Below, one piece after another: positions 43,401 to 60,216 of a stretch of 64,000 nucleotides of DNA. How positions within the stretch are numbered: position 1 is the stretch's first letter; each line of letters begins with the position of its first letter. Under the pieces are notes generated by a model. That model had not been told where the DNA came from and ran no database searches. It saw nothing but the letters and a program-made list of their open reading frames with translations. The stretch comes from Saccharina japonica (taxonomy: Eukaryota; Sar; Phaeophyceae; Laminariales; Laminariaceae), in contig MEHQ01001059.1 of NCBI GenBank assembly GCA_008828725.1, positions 196,626 through 260,625 on the forward strand, in the 5' to 3' direction. The position numbers were made by a program, and so were the translations under genes.

Positions 43401-46400
43401 CCCACCCCCCTCGGTGTGTCCTCCACACCACAACCACACTACGAGAGAGAACCTGCCAGGGGCTCAGCCCCACATTGGCGTCGTCGGCAGGGTCACATCA
43501 GCCTGATACCAAAAATCGCTGACTACGTGGGTGGATGAAATAAACGCGCACATGTATATGATGAATAGTATAATTTCTTGGTTAGAAGGGATATATAGCC
43601 TCGAACTGTTACCGGTATCAGGGCATTAATTAGGTGTTGCGCTGTTGCGCCGTTGCGCTGGCGCAACATTTGGCCAAAATAACCGTTTTCCGCAACAGTC
43701 GCCGCGAGGCTGGTCGCGCGCAACGCAACACGCGTTTTTGGGCGCGCAACATTTTTCGACGCAGGCGATTTTTTTTTGTTGCGCGTTTATTTCTCGCCGG
43801 AGGCGAGAAAAAGTTTTGGGGGTATTTTTTCTTAATAATTAGTCGTAATTGAACATCTTTTAGGCCCCTTGTCCTATTCGCCATAGTCGAAAACAAAAAT
43901 TAGACACTTTTTGCTATTCGCCGTGGGCTCTTATTCTGTTTGAGGTACTTTTTTCTATTTGCCGTAGCCAAAAAAAATTAACAGGCTTTCTACATAGTTT
44001 TGAGGCGTATATTCGCGTATAGATCGCATTTTTTTCGCCTCCGGCGGCCGTCCGGGAGCCCTCCGGGGCAACAGAGGCCGACCCACTAATTAACAGGGAT
44101 GCGTATTTCCTCGGCCGGAACCCAAAAATTCCCGGGAAACAGCCTTTTTCAGCTTTTCGGAAAAATTTCCCCTATTTCCTTTCATTCGAGGGAAAAAGGC
44201 GTGATTTTGGGGGGGGGGGCAAAAATTATCATCCCCGGGTGGCCCGAGCACGACATGAAGCACAAGTATAAGATGCGTTCAGGCCTTCGGACAGTCNTTT
44301 TTTGTCCATCCCATTTATTATCTTTGCCCTTCCTTTCTCTCTCCTCCCTAGTCGTAACTCAGATCCGGGGTCACAAAGTAGGCTCCTCTCCCTTCCTCCC
44401 CCACTACGGTTCTTGCCTTGCATTTTTATCGCGAGAAGACTTCAGCCTTTCCTTCCCTCGTCGACTCGCATCGAATTGTGCCTACCCACGCTACTATTAA
44501 TTGGCGTTCTCAGCAGTTGATTCCGTTTTTTATTTATTTTTGTAAATAAACTCAAAAGTCCGACCCACGTGAGATTCGAACTCCAGACATCGTTCAGAAG
44601 CGTTCGAGGTTACCTCTAGACCATCGGGGCGACCGCTGTATGAAGATGATTGTCTTGTCGTATACATGTTTCGTGTAAAAACGACGAGGAACAAAAAAAA
44701 CTGTTTTAACCCATCCAGAACTGAAAAACATTTCCCACACTAATTCCAAGTAGTTCGTCCCCAAAATTCGTGGGACCAGTTCTTGAGGGGTTAACTCTAA
44801 ATTTTCTTACGAAAATGCTGTCGCGTATACCCCTGTATGTTGTACTGTTTGTGTGCGCCGCTGTGGAATGCGTCCTCACATACATACGGACAGTATCTTA
44901 TCACCAAAGTTCGGGTCGTATCTTGTTATCATCATCGACAGCCCCTGTAGGGAGCAGCCTCCACGCCAAGACATCCAAAGCATCATCTCATATCATAATG
45001 CCTCGCCACACATGATAAAACCCCAATCTCCATAGACCAGTACGAAACCCCCAGATATCCGGAAACCAGTATCGAGCAACCGCGTATATACCACAAACAT
45101 GTACAGTACCTCTTCGCTCCTTCCTCTTTTGCGCACAGGAGCGCCGCACGAGACGCATGCTCGAGCTGATGTCGGCTCCAAAGCAGTGGCAGATGGGAGA
45201 CGGGGAGGTCGCGGAGATAACCACGCCTTGGACCAAGCGGGCGCGAGAGCTCCAGGTATACTCTACCTACCGCTCTTTACATATTTATATTTCGTATCAG
45301 TGTGGATACGCCATCAGCGGTATGTTTTTTTAATTAATATTTCGTATCAGTGTGGATACCTGATCCCGTTTCCCCTCGTCTAGATAGTACCGCCTCATTA
45401 CACACAAGTTCAAGGTCACCAGAGGTTGCCCACTCCGTTCCGTGTGAAAACCCCGAGACACCAACCCACCCGCCTCGGTGTGTCCTCCACACCACAACCA
45501 CACTACGAGAGAGAACCTGCCAGGGACTCCACCCCACATTGGCGTCGTCGGCAGGGTCACATCAGCCTGATACCAAAAATCGCTGACTACGTGGGTGGAT
45601 GAAATAAACGCGTACATGTATACGATGTAGTATAATTTCTTGGTTAGAAGGGATATATAGCCTCGAACTGTTACCGGTATCAGGGCATTAATTAGGTGTC
45701 GCGCTGTTGCGCCGTTGCGCTGGCGCAACATTTGGCCAAAATAACCGTTTTCCGCAACAGTCGCCGCGAGGCTGGTCGCGCGCAACGCAACACGCGTTTT
45801 TGGGCGCGCAACATTTTTCGACGCAGGCGATTTTTTTTTGTTGCGCGTTTATTTCTCGCCGGAGGCGAGAAAAAGTTTTGGGGGTATTTTTTTCTTAATA
45901 ATTAGTCGTAATTGAACATCTTTTAGGCCCCATTGTCCTATTCGCCATAGTCGAAAACAAAAATTAGGCACTTTTTGCTATTCGCCGTGGGCTCTTATTC
46001 TGTTTGAGATACTTTTTTTCTATTTTCCGTAGCCAAAAATAAATTAACAGGCTTTCTACATAGTTTTGAGGCGTATATTCGCGTATAGATCGCATTTTTT
46101 TCGCCTCCGGCGGCCGTCCGGGAGCCCTCCGGGGCAACAGAAGCCGACCCACTAATTAATGCCCTGACCGGTACTAGCTTACTCATGCCGCAGGCGGGAC
46201 GGGGCGCGAGAGCCTCAGGTATCGTATTACCAGATCAGGGCATCCCAATCATTCTGTTGCTCATGTTGACGACCATGCTCTCAAGATTGATGTTTTGATG
46301 TATTTATTATATATTGCCGCTGGTTCCTGATCATGCAGAGGTATTTCTGGGAAGCGGTGCGAGAGCAATTCACGTTTTGCTCGGCGTATGTTCATCAGGA

Positions 46401-48546
46401 AAAACACGCCACCTCAACAATAGAGGGGAAACGGGGATACCATGAATACCATGACAACAGTATGCTACGTAGAGGGTTTACTTTTGTATCCCGTCCGTGT
46501 TTTTTTTTTTCTTGTTTTGGCATGCTTCTGAGTGATCAACGCTGAAGCATCATGCTGCACACACATTGTTAAGGATGGCAAGTATAATTATGATAAAAAT
46601 CCTCGATATCACAGCTGTTGTTGTTTCACTTTCTTTTTTGTAAAAGTATGTATCATACAATCGTGGATAATCCCCTTGAAAAAAAGAGTTGGGGACCTTT
46701 TCAGCAGCATTATTACCCGCAGGGCTATTACATAGCGTCAAGAGTAGGGGGCAAGGGATCGTTGGCAATGCACTTGAAAATAGAGTTGTGGAAAACTTAA
46801 GCGGCGTTATCAGGGTTATAAGGAGTGTCTCAAGAGTGTAGAGGGCAAGAGCGCGGGAGCAACACCATCGTTACGCCGTTGCACGCACATGAAACGCCTC
46901 TCCGTGGCGATGAAACCCCCCGTCACGATTTTGCAGCCAATCACAGGACACAATGCCCCGCGCCCGTTGCATCAAGAAGGGCTACGTAAGCGTCAGCTCC
47001 TGGGGGTGCCCATCTATTCGCGACCGATACCGTATCACCCCGGGTGATAAGATAAAGGCCTATACCGTATATATCACCTTGGTGATAAGATAAAGGTATA
47101 CACCGTATCACCCGGGTGATAAGATAAAGTTCCATACCGTATATATCACACGGGTGATAAGATAAAGGCATACACCGTATCACCCGGGTGATAAGATAAA
47201 TGTCTGTACCGTATCACCCGGGTGATAAGGTAATGGTCTATACCGTATTTATCACACGGGTGATGAGATGCAGGTCTATACGGTATCACACGGGTGATAC
47301 TGTATATATCACACGGGTGATAAGATAAGACACCCCCCTGGGACACGATTTTCCGGGACGGTTTTCTCCGAAAGAAGAAGGGCACACAAACCAAAAAAAA
47401 AAAACACCAAATAAACAATGGTGGCGTTGGAAACACCTCGTCGTCGAGTTATTTCTGCAGAGACGTCGCTCGGTGTTTGCATGTTTGCACTCCCCTCTCT
47501 CTCTAGATTACCCTGCTTGGAAATTCATCCGAGGGTGTGTGTTATATTATGACCCCCGGGTGATAACGGTACTACATGGCCGACTGACCGATAACGAGAC
47601 GTGCCACGAATGTAGGTCCAGCCCACGAGGATACGTTAACATTGTCCTGTTGACCCTGGAATACTCCTGGGGGGGGGGGGATGCCGGCAGTGAGTTGCTT
47701 GCTGTGTCGGCACGGGACCCGGTGGTACTTTTGTTTTGAGCGATAGGCTGGAAACCCAATCGGTTACAGAAGTAGTTCGCTTTATGATGTCGAGAGGCTG
47801 GTGTTATGTTTCTCGTGCAATGCTACCGCAACACGCACATCTCTTTCACAAAAAACAAACAAACATACTCGTAATCTAAAATAACGCAATAAAACTCGTC
47901 CCTCGCTCTCAAAGACCAAACCCCTTGTTGTCCAGTCCAACATAACGCCTCGCAGGAGTCACAGCACGAGGTTGGAACACCGAGACCCGCACACACACGC
48001 CTCTCTCTCTCCCTCAAACCAAACCTGTTGTACAAAAAGAACCCAATACGCATCCCTCGCTCAAACCAACAACCCCCTTGTCGAAAATAACGCAACAGAC
48101 ACGCATCTCTCGCCCCAAAACCAAACACCCCTTGCCTGCTTAAATAACACAATAACAATACACGTCCCTCGCTCTCAAAACACGAAACCCCTTGTGTGTC
48201 TAAAAAAAACGCCTCGCAGGAGTTACACGAGGCCCTCGAGGCCCCGCTCCTGAGCGTAGAAGAGCGCCTCGACGTGCTGCTGCACCTGAAGTGGACCGTC
48301 GGCGAGTTCGACTGCCGGCTCACCCGAGACATAGCGGAGCTTGTAGATAGGGAGGCGGACCTGCTCAGCCGGGGGAGGGGGGAGGCTAGCCTGCGTCCCC
48401 TGCGCCAGCGCATCCGCAACCTGTTCCTTCGGTTTGCGGAAACCCCGGACTTTAACCCGGAGGCGACGCGGTTCGTGCGCGTCCCGCCCAAGTACAAGAA
48501 GCTCACCGACAAGGGCGTGGCGGGGTTGACGTCTGTCTTGTGTTGA
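34489..48546 (+). CDS. IQUB: IQUB/FAP253-like radial-spoke protein, five or six exons
   Basis: Exons: 34489-35490, 39781-40071, 40873-41040, 42826-42942 (duplicate at 45139-45255) and 48220-48546; all phase 0, giving 634 residues if one duplicate is used. The N-terminal half of exon 1 is acidic low complexity. From residue about 235 the protein follows the IQUB family: GGYWHKGTGKVYHHASTQFG, then RDTQT and TNECGTQ; an IQ motif (IQRFWRGFSARSRVW) in exon 2; LLQTIDRLKI in exon 3; APKQW and TPWTKRARELQ in exon 4; LKWTVGEFDCRLTRDIAELV, DREADLLSRGR and ETPDFNPEATRF in the last. IQUB (Chlamydomonas FAP253) is a calmodulin-type-binding component at the base of radial spoke 1 of motile cilia, so this gene implies flagellated cells. 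The ubiquitin-like domain that gives the family its name is not visible. Intron 2 starts with GC (GAG|GCGAGT). The start is the first ATG after an in-frame stop. Confidence 0.85.
35574..36755 (+). repeat. Segmental duplication I, copy 1 (intron 1 of IQUB-like gene)
   Basis: A 1182-bp block beginning ATACCTGGTACCAGG and ending TGTACAATGTGTCTC matches 38036-39215 almost throughout, with scattered substitutions and small indels. It contains no recognised gene. A LINE fragment follows directly. Confidence 0.9.
36756..37240 (+). pseudogene. Non-LTR retrotransposon reverse-transcriptase fragment
   Basis: The frame 36711-37298 encodes the catalytic core of a LINE-type reverse transcriptase: MLYADDAGIVSKSAESLAKM carries the Y-A-D-D active-site motif, followed by AAGLTVSEKKTETM (the conserved segment after the active site) and FLYLGGIIHEDADL. 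The upstream fingers region, endonuclease and most of the C-terminus are missing. The frame then runs into short ATACC-rich sequence. It is a truncated, inactive insertion in intron 1 of the IQUB-like gene, in the same orientation. A 28-base piece of it (37109-37136) reappears at 38008-38035. Confidence 0.8.
37299..37582 (-). mobile_element. Family A TIR element, copy 3 (empty TTAA site)
   Basis: Bounded by ACGCGTGCTACGTTAGAGGT and the inverse TGCACCTCTACCGTATGATA plus GAATGCGT, about 284 bp, inverted relative to copies 1 and 2. Inside, GGCTCCTTAACCCAAAATTT is the unoccupied form of the site that holds the palindromic elements in copies 1 and 4. It sits directly after the reverse-transcriptase fragment. 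Confidence 0.75.
37583..38035 (+). other. Unrecognised segment ending in G tract, single N and LINE fragment
   Basis: A GC-rich stretch with frames on both strands (for example 37741-37970) resembles an exon in composition, but I do not recognise it. It ends in about 20 G, then TTTAGA, an N at 38007, and 28 bases identical to 37109-37136. This is a probable contig join. Confidence 0.6.
38036..39215 (+). repeat. Segmental duplication I, copy 2
   Basis: A 1180-bp near-copy of 35574-36755, 2462 bases downstream of it and starting 29 bases after the N at 38007. Differences are mostly single bases, a few small indels such as ACGTAGCAC near 38602, and one TTATA insertion near 39053. After its end the sequences part, so the LINE is not repeated. 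Confidence 0.9.
39490..39645. repeat. Short tandem repeat, unit GATGATCTAGATCACGATATATCTGTA-like
   Basis: About five degenerate units of 26-27 bases containing GATATATCTGTAGATGAT, with a partly palindromic core (GATCTAGATC). It lies in intron 1 of the IQUB-like gene, about 140 bases before the exon 2 acceptor. Confidence 0.7.
40092..40190 (+). repeat. Family C repeat at the start of IQUB intron 2
   Basis: A G tract (40092-40108), then TTACTCATGCTATGCATGGC, CGTAGTCGTG and GGCCATAGACTCTCGCATCT, ending after CCCGGGAGGG. Only the left half of the long form is present, 20 bases after the GC donor of the intron. Confidence 0.65.
41779..41860 (+). repeat. Family C repeat, short form
   Basis: A G run followed by TACTCATTTGTTGCTTGCCT, GACCATTGACCACGCATCCC and TTTCGAGACGG, then a second G run. 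It lies in intron 3 of the IQUB-like gene. Confidence 0.7.
43070..43314. mobile_element. Family D TIR element, copy 1
   Basis: About 245 bp bounded by GCAATCCCACGGTAGGGGT and its diverged inverse CCCCTACCGTGGGATGAG. A second inverted pair lies inside (GAGCTCCTCACGTGAG and GAGCTCCTCATGTGAGGAGC). The empty site is preserved in duplication copy 2 at about 45379-45385, which shows that the element is an insertion. A relative is at 53027-53272. Confidence 0.8.
43610..44093 (+). mobile_element. Family E TIR element, copy 1 (right end missing)
   Basis: Starts ACCGGTATCAGGGCATTAAT and matches 45672-46173, including the TTGCGC/GCGCAA-rich left half and repeated TTTGCTATTCGCCGTGG words, but breaks off at AATTAA before the inverse terminal sequence. 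This truncation is also the edge of segmental duplication II. Confidence 0.65.
44560..44631 (-). pseudogene. Degenerate tRNA-like gene, resembling tRNA-Gln(CUG)
   Basis: On the minus strand the sequence has an A-box match (TGGTCTAGAGG), a TTCTGAA anticodon-loop-like segment, a B-box match (AGTTCGAATCT) and a TTTT run right after the 3' end. The acceptor ends pair at six of seven positions (CGCCCCG with TGGGTCG), but the anticodon stem does not pair and the T stem pairs at only three positions. It is therefore a decayed tRNA copy or a tRNA-derived repeat head, not a working tRNA. It ends four bases before segmental duplication II copy 2. Confidence 0.5.
44636..46159 (+). repeat. Segmental duplication II, copy 2, with duplicate IQUB exon
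   Basis: A 1524-bp near-copy of 42316-44093, about 540 bases after it, with the N at 44297 in the spacer. The exon copy at 45139-45255 keeps the acceptor (TTGCGCACAG) and donor (CAG|GTATAC), so it could be spliced. Including both copies would repeat 39 residues. Confidence 0.9.
45672..46173 (+). mobile_element. Family E TIR element, copy 2 (complete)
   Basis: About 502 bp. TACCGGTATCAGGGCATTAA at the left is matched in inverse at the right (TTAATGCCCTGACCGGTA), with one dinucleotide difference in the TIR. The inside has GCGCAAC/GTTGCGC palindromes, CGCCGGAGGCGAG and repeated ATTCGCC words. Frames inside (for example 45696-45905, Arg-rich) also occur in copy 1 but resemble no known transposase. 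Confidence 0.7.
47036..47330. repeat. Tandem array of a 16-bp palindrome (TATCACCCGGGTGATA)
   Basis: Nine variants of TATCAC-CCGG/ACGG-GTGATA occur at a spacing of about 33-38 bases, separated by AGATAAAGG-TATACCG-like spacers. The palindromic core is better conserved than the spacers. Single copies of a related palindrome occur at about 25456-25473 and 47551-47567. The array lies in the last intron of the IQUB-like gene. Confidence 0.85.
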
Positions 48547-48784
48547 GCGATTCTTGCTGTAAGTACGTATCATACGTATGCATGTGGATTTCGTGTTTCA
48601 GCCTGTTTTGTGACAACAGGCAGGATTTCAGGAAAAAGGAGCTAACGTGAGAACATTTCGTCGTCATCATATTCGTCGTCGAAAGGTTTGGGCGAGGAAT
48701 TCGCAAGCCACCGGTGGCGGTATTATATACCCAAAATGTCCAAGATGTTGAACAAAAAAAAAAAAAGCACGTCGAAAGGAATTA

Positions 48785-49045
48785 TGGAAAGATGGAGGGG
48801 AAAAAAACGCCAAAGGGAGTAATGGGAAGATGAAATTAAACACCAAATGGAATAATGGGCAGATAAATTAAGCACCAAAGGGAACAATGGGTAGATACGT
48901 TAAACACCAAAGGGAACAATGGGAAGATAAAATTAAACACCAAAGGGAACAATGGGTAGATAAATTAAACACCAAAGGGAACAATGGGAAGATAAAATCA
49001 AACACCAAAGGGAATAATGAGAAGACTATCGTAAGAAAAAGAAAA
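48785..49045 (+). repeat. 32-bp minisatellite downstream of the IQUB-like gene
   Basis: Seven to eight units of AAATTAAACACCAAAGGGAA plus CAATGGGTAGAT-like endings. It starts about 240 bases after the IQUB-like stop codon. The 81-residue frame across it (48887-49132) is a repeat translation. Confidence 0.85.
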
Positions 49046-49264
49046 TCGAAAGGGAATGGAATGTTGGGAAGAGAAAAAACACCGAACGGAATAGAAGGAT
49101 TACCAGTCATGTCTAAATCGTATAGCAAGTAGGTCCGAGTGTGCTCGCGTCTGGATAGAGCGGACGTTTTTTAGACCGTTTATGAGTAGAATGGACAGAT
49201 AGATTGTCCGCTTGATTATTCCGGTACTTCGCACGTATGACATTTAACTAATTTTACGGGCGCC

Positions 49265-49769
49265 GGGGGGGGGGGGGGGTACTCATGCCATGCATGACCG
49301 TAGTCGTATGACCATAAGACCCTAGCATCCCTACAATGCCAGGATGGAGCGCGTTGGGTTTTCACCAACCAGACAGACACTGCTTGCACCAAGCGCGAAG
49401 CGCCTTGAGGTATTGGGTGAGTCGCATGGAGGGTGAACTGTATCCTGCCAAGAACCGCCTGTAAGGCAGACTTGCATGTGGACGACAGCCTCCAATGAAT
49501 TGGCATACTCATGTCATACACGGCCGTAGTCGTATGACCATAGACCCTCGCATCCCAATAAAGCCGGAACGGAACACGTCGAGTTTTCACCGACCCGCCA
49601 GAAATTGCTTGCACCAAGCTTTGCAAGGCGCCGCGAGGTTGTTCGGCGAGTCGCATGAAGGGTGAGCTGCATCCTACTAAGAACCACTTGTGAAGCGGAG
49701 GAGGTGTAGTCATTTGTTGCTTGCCTTAGTCATTTAACCATTGACCACGCATCCCTTTCGAAACGGGGG
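49265..49769 (+). repeat. Composite of three family C units
   Basis: Long form (49265-49472, with G tract), long form (49505-49700, without G tract) and short form (49707-49769) in direct tandem, followed by another G tract. The best place in the window to align the forms and derive a consensus. Confidence 0.8.
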
Positions 49770-50387
49770 TGTGGGGGGGGTGAAAACAGAGCGCTGCGGC
49801 GCGCCGCAACCTCAAGGGGAAGTCGTCTACTTCTCTTGACACTCAACAAGAGACTAGATGTTTCACGTATTCTGTTGTACCTCGCCTTCCGAGATCTCCA
49901 TGCGGCGCACGAGCTCGCACAGCATGGATAGGCAACGTCCACAGAAGGACCTGGCCGACCCCACGAATGAACCCACACAGCAGTCAAAACATTGTGGTAC
50001 CAAGTAGCAAGCCCTTGACCGGCCGGACTGGGAGCATACACCAGTACCAAAACCCAGTCCCATCTCACGAGGCGCACTTATCAGCAACAAATGTTGATGT
50101 TCTCGCATATACTCATCGCCAAAAAATATAATCCGTGGACACAGGACAGGCTCCAAAAACCTACGGAGCGGGAAGAACAAACCTCAGGGAAAAAAGGCAT
50201 GACTACGTCCACGCCACGCCGAAAAACAGGAAATCGCCTCGCGCGGAGCATCAAAACCCCTCTTCCAAGATGTTATCAGATGCCCACTGAATCATCGCCG
50301 TTCATCATTCTATCAAATATTACGAGTGCAAGCGTAACGCCCCCACTCCGCCGGACGGCTCCAAAAAACGTACGCCTTCCAGGAACT
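49770..50387 (-). other. Probable 3' region of the neurochondrin-like gene
   Basis: A minus-strand segment at about 49880-49960 encodes CLSMLCELVRRMEISEGE and ends near a possible donor (GAG|GTACAA); it could be an extra 3' exon if the long exon 4 is spliced at GTGAGCGG near 50450. I cannot make a consistent phase join, so I left the gene ending at the TAG at 50388. Confidence 0.35.
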
Positions 50388-58550
<8,163 letters not shown>

Positions 58551-58862
58551 TGCTTGAAACGTGGGTCACTCCAAACCACAACCACTACGAGCTACGAGTA
58601 CCTTGCTTGGTAGCTGCACAGCAGCAGACTGGATATATTGTCAATGGAGTTCCTATATATATGGGAGGCTTTCTGCTAAAGGGGCGTTTCCGATCACCTT
58701 TTGGGCTGGCCGCACTCCGCGACCGGCACACCGCACGTCCCAGACCTCGCGCTGCTTAGCTCGTCAACAAGGCTACCCTCGCGAAAATCCTGTCTGAAGT
58801 CTCACAGTTTTGCTGGCGTAGCCAGGTCTCCTCAAATTCGCGCCCGAGCACGAGGAAGAAGC
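58551..58862. promoter_or_regulatory. Shared divergent promoter region
   Basis: Only 312 bases separate the start codons of the minus-strand neurochondrin-like gene (58550) and the plus-strand dynamin-like exon (58863). The interval should therefore hold the 5' ends of both genes. A TATATATAT run at 58654-58663 lies about 105 bases before the first gene and 200 before the second. No other motif stands out. Confidence 0.5.
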
Positions 58863-59107
58863 ATGTCTCTCGAGACGAAATCGGCAGATGCGGACGAACG
58901 ACGTGTCGGAACGGAGAACGGTTCGGAGGNNNNNNNNNNNNNNNNNNNNNNNNNNNNNNNNNNNNNGGTTCGGAGGGGGCGGGGGGGGGGGAGGGGGAGG
59001 CTAGCAGTGCGATCGCCGCAGGAATCAGGAGGGACGTGAAGCCTTGGCTGAACTTGGTGGACGACCTGTCCAACCTCACGAGGGATGCCGAGATCAGCGT
59101 CCCACAG
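58863..59107 (+). CDS. First exon of a dynamin/Mx-like GTPase (partial)
   Basis: ATG at 58863 opens an acidic N-terminus (SLETKSADADERR), crosses the N gap at 58930-58966, and continues through Gly/Glu to GIRRDVKPWLNLVDDLSNLT and RDAEISVPQ, ending at a donor (CCACAG|GTACTT). The segment V-K-P-W-L-x-L-V-D-D-L-x-x-L ... I-S-V-P matches the bundle-signalling helix and lead-in immediately before the GTPase P-loop (usually GDQSSGKSS) in Mx and related dynamins. No P-loop exon can be found up to the window end, so the rest must lie past 64000 behind a long first intron, or be lost. Dynamins of this type remodel membranes. The bases GGTTCGGAGG on both sides of the N run suggest a collapsed G-rich repeat. 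Confidence 0.6.
58930..58966. other. Assembly gap (37 N) inside the dynamin-like exon
   Basis: A run of N flanked on both sides by GGTTCGGAGG. The identical flanks suggest an unresolved G-rich tandem repeat in the coding sequence, so the reading frame across the gap is uncertain. Single N bases also occur at 38007, 41133 and 44297. Confidence 0.95.
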
Positions 59108-60046
59108 GTACTTGTTCGAAACGAGAGCTTTATTCTTGTTTACGCAGCTCAATATTCTTGATTGCACTTGTTCCACATGCCTGAGGCCGCAGCAGAGGTT
59201 TGCGTATATTCGAGTCACGAGTAAAGAGGTAAGAGGTACTCGAAGGAGCGTACCGTAACAGTAATAAGCCGTGACACTACGTACGAGTACGAGTACGATA
59301 AGAGTACCAGGTATTAGCCCAAATGCCACGAGACGAGGCGCTGGGTGAGCTGACCGCCCGGTGTACATACATGGCATAGGCAGCAGTATTGCCGCGAGAA
59401 GGAAACATGTGTTTGTGCGCCGGGCGAGGCTACGTCTTACTTATGTATCAATAGCGTGTCCGAGTACGGGCTTGGGTGGCCCAGTGTACCATGTAGGTAC
59501 AGGTGTCGGCATTGATTGCGCTTCGCGTTTCCACACTGACAGCAAGTTCGCCGAGTAGTTTTGTTTCCAGGTCGCCGTCAGGCTTGTGTGTCGACAATCG
59601 CAAGCTTTCGTGTATGAAACCTCCAACGAACTATCATGTACCAGACCTTACACCGTACAGCGGTATACGAGTAGCGTACCTGGTATCATATGAGACTAAG
59701 ATACCGGTACCACGTGGTGGTATGATGTTCTGAGAGCAGAGGTATAAACGAACATGCGCTGGTATCTGCCTGCCTCTGCCTCTCCTGTACGTACGAAGCC
59801 TTGGCGCTCTCTGTATACACAGGGCCTGTCCAGGCTGAGCTTTGTACCCAAAGCCGCCGCGTGGTTGGAGCCATCGTCCTCGCTTCCTTGTTTGAGCGAA
59901 GGGACACGGTGGGGAGAGAGGAAAAACAAGCAAAGCGGGCGACCAAGCGGTGTGGGTGTGGTTTAGACAGACAGACAAGACATACAACAGACAACAGCAG
60001 CAGCAGTGGACGGCTCGGCAACTGGCACCTACCTGGTACAGCAGTA
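59108..60046 (+). other. Putative first intron of the dynamin-like gene, left part
   Basis: I searched for the P-loop exon and saw none. One acceptor-like site (TTTGTTTCCAG near 59570) is followed by an open frame starting VAVRLVC that departs from the family after three residues. CTCGTAC/GTACGAG words are frequent near 59278-59300. Confidence 0.4.
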
Positions 60047-60216
60047 CGGGACACCTAATAAGAAACAGGCTTAATACGAAAGTCAGGCTGACATTTAGAG
60101 TAAACTAAGAAATCCGAGAATCGTTATGTTGAAATTAGTGTAGAAAGCCCCTTCTCTCAAATAAGAAATCCAGCCTGGGCCAGCTATCCTGTTTCTCATT
60201 ATTAATAGGTGTCCTG
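60047..60216 (+). mobile_element. GGACACC-TIR MITE, copy 2
   Basis: Starts CGGGACACCTAATAAGAAAC and ends AATAGGTGTCCTG, with TA on both sides. The body contains AAATAAGAAATCCAGCCTGG. Same orientation as copy 3 and opposite to copy 1. Confidence 0.8.

Larger units (their letters stand above)
42316..44093 (+). repeat. Segmental duplication II, copy 1, including IQUB exon 4
   Basis: A 1778-bp block matching 44636-46159. It contains the 117-nt coding exon at 42826-42942, identical base for base to 45139-45255. It is longer than copy 2 mainly because a family D element (43070-43314) is inserted here and absent there. Its right boundary is AATTAA, inside a family E element. Confidence 0.9.

Noticed and set aside
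47036..47330. CRISPR-like array of palindromic repeats
   Set aside because: Spacers are related to each other, units are short and variable, there are no cas-like genes, and the host is a eukaryote.
59570..59690. Second exon of the dynamin-like gene starting VAVRLVC
   Set aside because: Only the first three residues fit; the invariant P-loop is missing and the frame soon ends.
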